From the NCBI GenBank assembly GCA_015494675.1, contig WGAW01000139.1:1-35595 (forward strand): a stretch of 35,595 bases of DNA, read 5' to 3'. Under the pieces are notes generated by a model, which made no database searches, had not been told where the DNA came from, and saw only the letters and a program-made list of their open reading frames with translations. Below, one piece after another: positions 1-6,385 of the stretch; position 1 is the first letter of the stretch; every line of letters begins with the position of its first letter. The DNA comes from Hydrogenimonas sp. GTDB lineage: Bacteria > Campylobacterota > Campylobacteria > Campylobacterales > Hydrogenimonadaceae. Both the position numbers and the translations under genes were made by a program.

Positions 1-754
1 GTTCTATAGCCTCGGCTATCTCTTCTTCGGTAAGAGAAGAGAACTCTTGTGAAGAATCCGGAATGCCGGAAGCTGTAACGGAAGAGGAGAGCGGTGCAAA
101 CTTTGACAAAACCTCCTCTTCCTCTTTCCTTCTAAGCTTTTGAGCCTCGCTGAGAGCTTTTTCATCCTCCCTTCTGCGTTTCTCCTCCTCTTTGAGGATC
201 TCCTCTTGTCTGATCTCCTCTTCTCTTCTTTTCCTTATGCTTTCCAGAATGTTGTGACTCTTTTGCCCGATTTCCTTTAAAAATAGATACTCCGTCTCAA
301 CTGTCGGAGGGAGTACGGTTTGCAGTTGATGAAGAGTACCTATGAGCTCTTCGAGCATATCTTCTGAAAACCCTTCCACACTTTTTAGAAGAGGCTCCTC
401 GAAAACTCTCTCGGTCCACTCAAGTATTTTGACTTTGCGTCTACCTGCTTTCGGATAGAGATTTTTTTGATAACTTTCAATAAATTGAGCATAGGTATTA
501 AATGAATCCAGAAACTCTTTTTCATTTTTTATTTTCCATTGTGAGTAGAGCCAGTAGGAAGCTATTTTCAGGTCTTTGGTGTTCTCTTGAAGTATTTTTT
601 CGCATCTTGAAGCGACAAAATCCCACTGGGTCTCTTTGTCGCTGGTTACATTGAAACTCTTCTCTATCTCCACTTCCGTTTCAAGGTACTCATCGTCATA
701 TCTATAGTCCACTCCGCAAGGATGCTGCTCGCTTATGGGCTCCAAAATAGACAT
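1..754 (-). CDS. tssA: Type VI secretion protein TssA, N-terminal part (cut by window edge)
   Basis: Reading the minus strand from the ATG at 754 gives 251 codons with no stop, so the gene runs off the left edge. The first residues, MSILEPISEQHPCGVDYRYD, match the ImpA_N domain that opens TssA proteins (a PIS..xPCG.D.RYD pattern). TssA is a cytoplasmic cap/baseplate organiser of the type VI contractile injection machine. Residues about 40-165 look like the helical remainder of the domain. Residues about 172-216 are a highly charged Glu/Lys/Arg coiled coil, followed by a Ser-rich linker. An AAGGAG-type ribosome site lies just upstream of the ATG. The gene is AT-rich: 421-540 is about 28% GC by hand count, against 60% for 1861-1920 in fmt. 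The C-terminal class of TssA cannot be judged because that part is missing. Confidence 0.85.
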   Translation of the reverse strand, partial: MSILEPISEQHPCGVDYRYDDEYLETEVEIEKSFNVTSDKETQWDFVASRCEKILQENTKDLKIASYWLYSQWKIKNEKEFLDSFNTYAQFIESYQKNLYPKAGRRKVKILEWTERVFEEPLLKSVEGFSEDMLEELIGTLHQLQTVLPPTVETEYLFLKEIGQKSHNILESIRKRREEEIRQEEILKEEEKRRREDEKALSEAQKLRRKEEEEVLSKFAPLSSSVTASGIPDSSQEFSSLTEEEIAEAIE

Positions 755-820
755 CTCTTCTCCTTCGGATTAAAGCTGAAAAATAATCATAAAAAGTTAC
801 AAATATGATTTTTTGCAGCT

Positions 821-826
821 ATTATA
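821..826 (-). promoter_or_regulatory. Probable -10 box for tssA
   Basis: The minus strand reads a perfect TATAAT here, about 66 bases upstream of the tssA ATG, in AT-rich DNA. No convincing -35 is seen, which is usual for Campylobacterota vegetative promoters. The leader would be about 60 nt. Assignment rests only on the box and its position. Confidence 0.45.
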
Positions 827-1031
827 TCCAAACGATATGCGTTATATATTGAATGGATGAATTTGTTTCTCTTTTTAATACATACTGTGTAAAAGCTGCT
901 CAATCCGGTGATATAGTAGAAAAGAGAGCCGCGTTTTGTATTTGCACATTTTTGAGCGGGAAAAATTTGCTTAAAGCCTGTAATAGAGCGGAGTTAGAGC
1001 ACTCATGAAACCTTTTGGGCTGTGAGATCAA

Positions 1032-1158
1032 AAGGGAATAGGAGTTTTGTAATATAATGTATGGAGCTGTTTCGGCAATCATTCTGCTTGTCGTCTGTTT
1101 GCAGGCAAACAACTGCCTAAAGTATCATAACGGTATATAATACATAAGGGAATAGGAG
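1032..1158 (+). repeat. Direct repeat of a 13-mer, two copies 114 bases apart
   Basis: The 13-mer AAGGGAATAGGAG occurs exactly at 1032-1044 and again at 1146-1158. A TATAAT box lies near each copy: 9 bases after the first copy and 4 bases before the second. The copies are purine-rich and resemble ribosome binding sites, but neither has a well-spaced start codon with a long frame behind it. They could be remnants of a duplicated leader. Confidence 0.4.
1096..1111. promoter_or_regulatory. Operator-like palindrome
   Basis: The sequence TGTTTGC-AG-GCAAACA is a perfect inverted repeat with 7-base arms and a 2-base centre. Its short centre favours a DNA-binding dimer site over an RNA hairpin. It lies between two TATAAT-like boxes (1053-1058 and 1136-1141), where a repressor or activator could act. 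No cognate regulator is encoded nearby. Confidence 0.3.
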
Positions 1159-1210
1159 AGTGAAGTAGAGGTATTCAAAGCTATAGAACCGTAGATAGAG
1201 AATCTCCGTG

Positions 1211-1396
1211 TCAGTCGAAGAGATTCGCCATTTTGCGCCAAACGTTCACTTTCTCCGGTTTTTTTACTATACGCTCGTCCACAAATTCGGGATCCGGCTT
1301 CATAAGCTCTTTGTTGAAAGGTACGCTCTTTTTTGTACGCTCTTTTCGTCTGATTCCCGGTTGGCGTTTTTTTGCCGGGGCGTGAGGTATACACAT
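1211..1396 (-). CDS. Small basic protein of unknown function, 61 aa
   Basis: I do not recognise the family. The frame begins at an ATG at 1396 and is preceded on the minus strand by AAAAAGGAG with a 5-base spacer, one of the best ribosome sites in the window. A TAAAAT -10 box lies about 30 bases upstream. The product is strongly basic: residues 9-30 are Lys/Arg-rich, with patches such as AKKRQPGIRRKERTKK. A mixed-charge C-terminal half ends with VWRKMANLFD. It has no membrane segment and no cysteine pairs. Such a protein could bind nucleic acid, but that is only inference from charge. It is divergent from fmt and shares the spacer with tssA. The overlapping plus-strand frame at 1208-1549 lacks a ribosome site and is probably its shadow. 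Confidence 0.6.
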   Translation of the reverse strand: MCIPHAPAKKRQPGIRRKERTKKSVPFNKELMKPDPEFVDERIVKKPEKVNVWRKMANLFD

Positions 1397-1425
1397 CCGG
1401 ACTCCTTTTTAATTGTTCCGGTACC

Positions 1426-1431
1426 ATTTTA
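1426..1431 (-). promoter_or_regulatory. Probable -10 box for the 61-aa gene
   Basis: The minus strand reads GAGTGTAAAATGG here. The TAAAAT hexamer with a TG directly before it matches the style of the gltB upstream box. It is 30 bases from the start codon and would give a very short leader carrying the AAGGAG site. Confidence 0.4.
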
Positions 1432-1545
1432 CACTCTTTTTGTGTACTCTGTATGCAAGAGGGTTTATCTGATTCTCAATGATGTGGTGGTAACATCCCA
1501 TTTGATTTCATTGCTTAAAGGTCAAAAAATTTTGAGGAGTTCGGT

Positions 1546-2457
1546 TTGAAGATTGTTTTTATGGGAACGCCCGAGTATGCCGACACCATTTTGAAAAGAT
1601 TGATCGCGCAGAGCGGTATTGAGGTGGTATCCGTATATACGCAGCCGGACAAACCGGTAGGCAGAAAGAGGGTCCTGACGCCTCCTCCCGTAAAGGTTAC
1701 GGCGTTAAAAGAGGGAATTTTCTGCCGTCAGCCTGCTACGCTCAGAGATGATGAGGTCGCAAAAGAGATAAGAGAGGATTCCCCCGATTTCATCGTAGTC
1801 GCGGCTTACGGACAGCTGCTTCCGAAAAAGATTCTCGATATCGCACCCTGCATCAATCTTCACGCATCGCTGCTACCGAAATATCGCGGCGCGAGCCCTA
1901 TACAGCAGGCACTGCTCAACGGCGACTCTAAGACGGGTGTGACCGCAATGCTCATGGAGGAGGGTCTCGACAGCGGGCCTATGCTTGCGTGGAGCGTCAC
2001 TCCGATCGGGATACGGGATCGTAAAAACGAACTTTTCGATCGTCTCGGTACAATGGCCGCCGATCTTACCGTAGATGTATTGGTAAAGTACACCTCTTTG
2101 GTACCGCTGCCGCAGTGCGATGCGGATGCTACCTACTGCAAAAAGATATCCAGAGTTGACGGACTCGTGTCGTTCGATATGCCTGCCGTAGAGATATACA
2201 ACCGTTTCAGGGCTTACGAGGGGTGGCCGGGTATCTATCTTGAGAGCGGCCTCAAGCTGATCGATATCGAACTCGATGAAAAGACCGGAAAGAGCGAGCC
2301 GGGAAAGATAGAGGCCGTAGATTCGGAGGGTGTCACTGTAGCCTGCCGTGAAGGTGCACTGAAGATCAAGAGGGTGCAGCCGGCTTCGAAAAAGAGTATG
2401 GACGCTCTCAGTTATATTCGCGGCAAAAGGGTGGGTATTGAAGATATATTCGTTTGA
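1546..2457 (+). CDS. fmt: Methionyl-tRNA formyltransferase
   Basis: Transfers a formyl group from 10-formyltetrahydrofolate to Met-tRNA(fMet), the initiator of bacterial translation. The 303-residue length is normal. The N-terminal Rossmann-type domain carries the catalytic triad of the family: Asn104 and His106 within INLHASLLPKYRGASPI and Asp142 in GLDSGPM. The C-terminal third is the OB-like tRNA-binding domain. The start is TTG at 1546, supported by a GAGGAG site 6 bases upstream and by the conserved MKIVFMGTPEYA opening. The following biotin ligase starts 20 bases before the fmt stop, so the two are translationally linked. The fmt-birA-parA-parB order is typical of Campylobacterota. Confidence 0.97.
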   Translation: MKIVFMGTPEYADTILKRLIAQSGIEVVSVYTQPDKPVGRKRVLTPPPVKVTALKEGIFCRQPATLRDDEVAKEIREDSPDFIVVAAYGQLLPKKILDIAPCINLHASLLPKYRGASPIQQALLNGDSKTGVTAMLMEEGLDSGPMLAWSVTPIGIRDRKNELFDRLGTMAADLTVDVLVKYTSLVPLPQCDADATYCKKISRVDGLVSFDMPAVEIYNRFRAYEGWPGIYLESGLKLIDIELDEKTGKSEPGKIEAVDSEGVTVACREGALKIKRVQPASKKSMDALSYIRGKRVGIEDIFV

Positions 2458-3073
2458 TACACTTCCATCTACACAGAGGTGGATCGAAGAGCGGTTGTCG
2501 GAAAAGAGCGTCGCTCCCCCCTGTGCCGTGATAGCTGAAATGCAGACAGACGGTATCGGTAGCCGTGAAAACAGGTGGATCGGAAGGAGGGGGAACTTTT
2601 TCGCCTCCGTTCTGCTGGCGCAAGAGTCTCTTCCCAAAGATCTTCCGCTTGGTGCCGCTTCAATATATTTCGCTTTTTTGATGAAAGAGACACTGAAAAA
2701 TATGGGATCGGAAGTTTGGCTGAAATGGCCCAACGATTTCTACCTCGAAGGGTCAAAAATAGGGGGGTGCATCACAGCAAAAAAGGGTAAAAACATAATC
2801 GTCGGCATCGGTATAAACATAGTGGATGCGCCCCGAGATTTCGGGGTTTTGGATATAGAGACCGAGCCTATGGAACTTTTGGAAACGTTTTTGGAAAATT
2901 TGAAAAAACCGCCTTCATGGAAGCAGATTTTTAGCAACTATAGTTTAGAATTTGAGAAGAGCAAAAACTACCGTACCCATGACGGGGGTGAGAGAGTGGA
3001 GTTGAGCGAAGCCGTTTTGCAAAAGGACGGATCGCTGATGATAGGCAAAAGAAGGGTTGTGAGTTTAAGATGA
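2438..3073 (+). CDS. birA: Biotin--[acetyl-CoA-carboxylase] ligase
   Basis: Attaches biotin, via biotinyl-AMP, to the carrier protein of acetyl-CoA carboxylase and other biotin enzymes. At 211 residues it has only the catalytic domain and lacks the N-terminal helix-turn-helix of E. coli BirA, so it is a stand-alone ligase, not a repressor. Visible motifs are DTLPSTQ near the N-terminus, TDGIGSRENRW as the adenylate-binding loop (the short form seen in this phylum), KWPNDFYLEGSKIGG with the catalytic Lys, and GIGINI. The start is a TTG inside the end of fmt. The stop overlaps the parA start as ATGA. A partner enzyme subunit, accD, lies further right in the window. Confidence 0.93.
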   Translation: MKIYSFDTLPSTQRWIEERLSEKSVAPPCAVIAEMQTDGIGSRENRWIGRRGNFFASVLLAQESLPKDLPLGAASIYFAFLMKETLKNMGSEVWLKWPNDFYLEGSKIGGCITAKKGKNIIVGIGINIVDAPRDFGVLDIETEPMELLETFLENLKKPPSWKQIFSNYSLEFEKSKNYRTHDGGERVELSEAVLQKDGSLMIGKRRVVSLR

Positions 3074-3858
3074 GTGAAATTATTACTATAGCCAACCAAA
3101 AAGGCGGTGTGGGAAAGACGACGACGGCCGTCAACTTGGCGGCCTCCCTGGCGGTTGCCGAAAAGAGAGTCCTGCTGATAGATGCCGATCCTCAGGCAAA
3201 CGCTACGACAAGTCTCGGTTTTCACCGTAACGACTACGAATACAATATCTACCATGTGCTTATCGGGGCGAAAAAGATCTCCGATACCATCCTGAAGACC
3301 ACGCTTCCTACACTGCATCTGGTTCCGTCGAATATCGGGCTTGTAGGGGTAGAAAAGGAGTTTTACGATTCGGAGACGAGAAAAGGGCGTGAACTCGTTC
3401 TGAAGCGCAAGATCGACGAGGTGAAAAAGGAGTACGATTTTATCATCATCGACTCCCCTCCGGCTCTCGGGCCGATCACGATCAATGCGCTAAGCGCCGC
3501 CCATTCGGTCATAATACCGATTCAGTGCGAATTTTTCGCGCTCGAGGGTCTGGCACAGTTGCTGAACACAATTCGCCTCATCAAAAAGACGATCAACCCG
3601 AAGCTCAGGATCAAGGGTTTTCTACCCACCATGTACAGCGGTCAGAACAATCTCTCCAAGCAGGTCTTCGCGGATCTGACGCAGCACTTCAAAAACAAGC
3701 TCTTCAGATCTGCGGAAGATGACGAGTTCATAGTCATTCCGCGCAATGTCAAGCTTGCGGAAAGCCCCAGCTTCGGCAAACCGGTGATACTCTACGACGT
3801 AAAGTCTACGGGATCGAGGGCATATCAGCACCTGGCCGAAGCTATTTTGGCCACATAA
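3070..3858 (+). CDS. parA: Chromosome partitioning ATPase ParA/Soj
   Basis: A deviant-Walker ATPase that, with ParB, moves newly replicated origin regions apart on the nucleoid. The 262-residue product shows the deviant P-loop KGGVGKTT at residues 11-18, the switch I region DADPQANAT, and Walker B-like IIIDSPPALG. It has no N-terminal DNA-binding extension, so it is the chromosomal Soj type rather than a plasmid ParA. It starts on the birA stop (ATGA) and is followed 9 bases later by parB. Genes for the same pair sit next to the ATP synthase cluster in H. pylori. Confidence 0.96.
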   Translation: MSEIITIANQKGGVGKTTTAVNLAASLAVAEKRVLLIDADPQANATTSLGFHRNDYEYNIYHVLIGAKKISDTILKTTLPTLHLVPSNIGLVGVEKEFYDSETRKGRELVLKRKIDEVKKEYDFIIIDSPPALGPITINALSAAHSVIIPIQCEFFALEGLAQLLNTIRLIKKTINPKLRIKGFLPTMYSGQNNLSKQVFADLTQHFKNKLFRSAEDDEFIVIPRNVKLAESPSFGKPVILYDVKSTGSRAYQHLAEAILAT

Positions 3859-3867
3859 GAGAAGAGT

Positions 3868-4746
3868 ATGGGGAAAAAATCTAAAAACAGGTCCCTCGGA
3901 AGAGGTCTCGGGGCCATACTCGGTGAAGTTGCCGAAGCGTATGAGAACGAGTTGCAGTCGGGTGCGGATACGCACGAGAAGGTTGTCGAGATTCCGCTTT
4001 CCGAGATTGTGCCGAATCCGTACCAGCCCAGAAAGCATTTCGACGAAGATGCCATAAGAGAGCTTGCGGAATCGATAAAACGGCACGGGCTATTACAGCC
4101 GGTCGTAGTTATCGAGCAGAACGGGGAGTATGTGCTCATCGCGGGGGAGCGCCGTGTACGTGCGAGCAGGGTGGCAGGTCTCGAGACGATACGCGCAATA
4201 GTGGCCGATATAGATCGCTCACGCTTCAGAGAGCTGGCCCTGATAGAGAATATTCAGCGGGAAGCGCTTAATCCGATAGAGCTTGCCGAGTCGTACAAGG
4301 AGCTTATAGAGGAGTACGGCATTACACAAGAGGAGCTCGCCAAAACGATCCACAAAAGCAGATCTCAGATTACCAATACGCTCAGACTTCTGCAGTTGGA
4401 CGACTACGTTCGGCAGAGGGTGGCCTCTTCGCATATCTCCCAGGGACATGCGAAGGTTCTTGTCGGACTCGACGCCAAAAATCAGCGTATAGTGTGTGAC
4501 ACGATTACCGGACAGAAGCTCAGTGTGCGCGAAACGGAGCGGCTCGTATCGAGGATGAGGGGGGAGTCTTCGAAGGGGAGCGTATCGGAGAGTTCCGAAG
4601 AAGCTGGCGGTTTCGATCTCGGACCGTACTCGAAGATTATAAGAGAGCACATCCCTTTCAGGGTAAAAGTAAAGAGAGGAAAAGTCGAAATAGAGCTCAA
4701 GAGTGAAGAGGAGCTGAAATCTTTTCTAAAAAGGTTTTCAAAATAG
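3868..4746 (+). CDS. parB: Chromosome partitioning protein ParB/Spo0J
   Basis: A CTP-dependent clamp that loads at parS sites, spreads along DNA and stimulates ParA. The 292-residue protein has the expected order: a basic N-terminus with the LGRGLGAIL ParA-contact motif, the CTP-binding core (NPYQPRKHF; GERR at about 93-96; ENIQRE at about 127-132), a helix-turn-helix at about 152-172 (ITQEELAKTIHKSRSQIT), and a C-terminal dimerisation segment. It follows parA by 9 bases with an AAGAG-type ribosome site. No canonical parS was found in the window. The imperfect repeat just downstream is listed separately. Confidence 0.96.
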   Translation: MGKKSKNRSLGRGLGAILGEVAEAYENELQSGADTHEKVVEIPLSEIVPNPYQPRKHFDEDAIRELAESIKRHGLLQPVVVIEQNGEYVLIAGERRVRASRVAGLETIRAIVADIDRSRFRELALIENIQREALNPIELAESYKELIEEYGITQEELAKTIHKSRSQITNTLRLLQLDDYVRQRVASSHISQGHAKVLVGLDAKNQRIVCDTITGQKLSVRETERLVSRMRGESSKGSVSESSEEAGGFDLGPYSKIIREHIPFRVKVKRGKVEIELKSEEELKSFLKRFSK

Positions 4747-4771
4747 TGTGAGTTTGCGGCATGTTGAATCC

Positions 4772-4795
4772 GTTTCCACGATGGGTCAAGGAAAC
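4772..4795. repeat. Inverted repeat GTTTCC-N12-GGAAAC after parB
   Basis: Six-base arms GTTTCC (4772-4777) and GGAAAC (4790-4795) surround a 12-base centre. The left arm with its flank (GTTTCCACG) resembles a parS half-site (GTTTCACG), but the spacing is too wide for a normal 16-base parS. There is no T-run after it, so it is a poor intrinsic terminator. Its place between parB and the ATP synthase promoter is suggestive only. Confidence 0.3.
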
Positions 4796-4814
4796 TGGAT
4801 GATTCATATTATCC

Positions 4815-4842
4815 TTAATTTTTAATTTTGGATAAATATGAT
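4815..4842 (+). promoter_or_regulatory. Probable promoter of the ATP synthase operon
   Basis: An AT-rich run with T-tracts leads to TATGAT (4837-4842), about 33 bases upstream of the first atp start codon. This T-tract plus -10 arrangement is usual for the vegetative sigma factor in this phylum. The separation from parB (about 130 bases) also favours a new transcription start here. Confidence 0.4.
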
Positions 4843-4875
4843 AACATTGCCCAATTTTTTGAAAGGAGAGTGTGC

Positions 4876-5298
4876 ATGCTGGATATTGTTCCTTCTTTAA
4901 TGCTGGTTGTGGCAGTGGTCTTTCTCGTGCTTCTGATACTGCTCAACAGCTGGCTCTACCAACCGCTCTTGGCGTTTATGGATGAGCGCGACAAGAGTAT
5001 CCGCAAAGATTTGGAAAATATAGACTCCACCGGTTCCGATGTCGAAGAGCTAAAGGCGAAGACGGAAGCGATCATCGCGGAGGCGAAGAACGAAGCCGCG
5101 GCATTGAGAGCCAAAACGATCGAAGAGTCTAAGCTTCTGGCCATGAGCAAAATAGAGGCGAAAAAAGAGGAGCTCGAGAAGAGGTATCAGGAGTTTCTGG
5201 TCGAGTTGAAAAAAGAGGAGGAGCAGCTTAAAAGCGAGCTTCTTTCACAGATGCCGCTCTTCAAAGAGTCTCTGAAAGCCAAGTTCAGTCAAATCTAA
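4876..5298 (+). CDS. atpF': ATP synthase F0 subunit b' (first of two b-type subunits)
   Basis: Forms half of the heterodimeric peripheral stalk that holds the F1 head against the membrane rotor. I chose the ATG at 4876 because AAGGAG lies 7 bases upstream. A longer in-frame start at 4828 would add 16 unlikely residues and lie inside the promoter. The 140-residue protein has one N-terminal membrane helix (about residues 5-27), then LYQPLLAFMDERD and a long Ala/Glu/Lys coiled coil. It is followed 11 bases later by a second b-type gene, as in other Campylobacterota and in phototrophs. The a and c subunit genes are absent here, as expected for the split operon of the phylum. Confidence 0.93.
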   Translation: MLDIVPSLMLVVAVVFLVLLILLNSWLYQPLLAFMDERDKSIRKDLENIDSTGSDVEELKAKTEAIIAEAKNEAAALRAKTIEESKLLAMSKIEAKKEELEKRYQEFLVELKKEEEQLKSELLSQMPLFKESLKAKFSQI

Positions 5299-5309
5299 AA
5301 GGAGAAAAT

Positions 5310-5831
5310 GTGCGAAAAATATTGTTGACGGCGGCACTTTTCCTTCCGGCCATACTGTTTGCTTCCGGGGCTGAAGTCTCAAGCGGCGGGACAGACTTCG
5401 TTCCCCGTCTCGTAAACTTCATCATCTTCGTAGCCATACTATACTATTTCGCAGCAGAACCGGTAAAGAACTTCTTCAAAGGCAGAACCGCAGATATTGC
5501 ATCGCGTCTTGAAGAGGTCCAGAAGCGGCTGAAGGCCACGAAGCAGGCGAAAGAGGATGCACGTGCGGAGTATGAAGCCGCACAGACGACAGCCGAAGAG
5601 ATAATAGAAGCGGCAAAGAAAGAGTCTCAGCTTCTGGCGAAAAAACTGGATGAACAGCTGCACAACGAGTTGGAAAACCTCGAAAAACTCCATGAGGAGA
5701 AGATGGAGGTGGAGAAGCGTCAGTTGATAAGAAGAACAGTTACAGAGGTTCTTTCCGAACTCTTCAAGGGTGATGCTGTCGGTATGGATGAGAAGAAATT
5801 CGTCAATCTCATCATGAAGAAGGTGGCCTGA
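5310..5831 (+). CDS. atpF: ATP synthase F0 subunit b
   Basis: Second peripheral-stalk subunit, partner of b'. The 173-residue product starts at GTG 5310 with AAGGAG 5 bases before it. Its N-terminus, MRKILLTAALFLPAILFASG, looks like a cleavable signal peptide. A second hydrophobic segment (about residues 33-49) is the real membrane anchor, so the protein is longer at the front than E. coli b. The rest is charged coiled coil ending in a delta-binding region. It is followed after one base by atpH. Confidence 0.93.
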   Translation: MRKILLTAALFLPAILFASGAEVSSGGTDFVPRLVNFIIFVAILYYFAAEPVKNFFKGRTADIASRLEEVQKRLKATKQAKEDARAEYEAAQTTAEEIIEAAKKESQLLAKKLDEQLHNELENLEKLHEEKMEVEKRQLIRRTVTEVLSELFKGDAVGMDEKKFVNLIMKKVA

Positions 5832-5832
5832 T

Positions 5833-6366
5833 ATGGAGATGTTGATAGCGAAACGTTACGTCAAGGCGTTGATAGAGGCGGTCGGCGACAAGAAGGTTAC
5901 TTCCGCGACCAAGAGTCTCGAAGCGATTGCAAAAGCTTTCGAAGATAAAAAATTTGCGGAACTTATGATCTCTCCGGAGGTTAAAAAGAGCCAGAAAGAG
6001 GAGCTGGTGCTGGCGATTGCTGGGGAGAAGTGCGACCCGAAAATCGCAAACTTCATAAAAGTACTAAATCTGCACGGCAGGCTGGTGCTCATTCCTGAAA
6101 TTGTACATCTGCTTCAAAAGGAGCTTCAGAGGCGTGCCAACCGCTATGAAGGCGTTGTGGAGAGCAGTGTCCGACTCGACAAGAAACTGATGGGTGAACT
6201 CGAAAGCTCACTCTCGAAATATGTAAACGCCACAGTCTCGCTGCGGCAGCTCAAGAGCAGGGGTGAAGGTATAAAGGTTGTGATCGAAGATCTGGGGCTT
6301 GAGGCGAGTTTCTCGAAAGAGCGCGTAGCTTCGGATATGATAAACCACATTTTAAAAGCTTTGTAA
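5833..6366 (+). CDS. atpH: ATP synthase F1 subunit delta
   Basis: Connects the peripheral stalk to the top of the alpha3beta3 head. The length of 177 residues is normal. It opens with MEMLIAKRYVKAL, matching the A.RYA.AL start of OSCP/delta proteins, and ends with the conserved GGI-like segment represented by SRGEGIKVVIEDLGLEASF. It sits one base after atpF and 19 bases before atpA. An alternative start two codons later (ATG 5839) cannot be excluded. Confidence 0.95.
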   Translation: MEMLIAKRYVKALIEAVGDKKVTSATKSLEAIAKAFEDKKFAELMISPEVKKSQKEELVLAIAGEKCDPKIANFIKVLNLHGRLVLIPEIVHLLQKELQRRANRYEGVVESSVRLDKKLMGELESSLSKYVNATVSLRQLKSRGEGIKVVIEDLGLEASFSKERVASDMINHILKAL

Positions 6367-6385
6367 ATAGAAAGGAGAATCGGCA

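Larger units (their letters stand above)
755..1545. other. AT-rich spacer between the tssA and fmt transcription units
   Basis: About 790 bases separate the divergent tssA and fmt genes. The only well-supported gene inside is the 61-codon minus-strand frame at 1211-1396. The remainder holds two plus-strand TATAAT boxes (1053-1058 and 1136-1141), a duplicated 13-mer, a 16-base palindrome and a doubtful 27-codon frame at 1057-1140. No tRNA or recognisable structured RNA was seen. Composition is lower in GC than the core genes to the right, consistent with the edge of an accessory segment. Confidence 0.5.

Noticed and set aside
1199..1225. GAATCTC/GAGATTC inverted repeat at the end of the 61-aa gene as a terminator
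   Set aside because: Seven-base arms with a 13-base loop and no T-run on the minus strand; too weak to call.
1125..1427. Minus-strand 100-codon frame overlapping the 61-aa gene
   Set aside because: It is in a different frame, has a poorer start context, and covers the region only by chance once the 61-aa gene is accepted.
1208..1549. Plus-strand 113-codon frame upstream of fmt
   Set aside because: It lacks a ribosome site, is rich in Phe/Tyr/Leu as expected from the complement of a Lys-rich gene, and overlaps the better-supported minus-strand frame and the fmt start.
1873..2733. Long minus-strand frame over fmt and birA
   Set aside because: It lies opposite two clearly conserved genes and shows no family motif.
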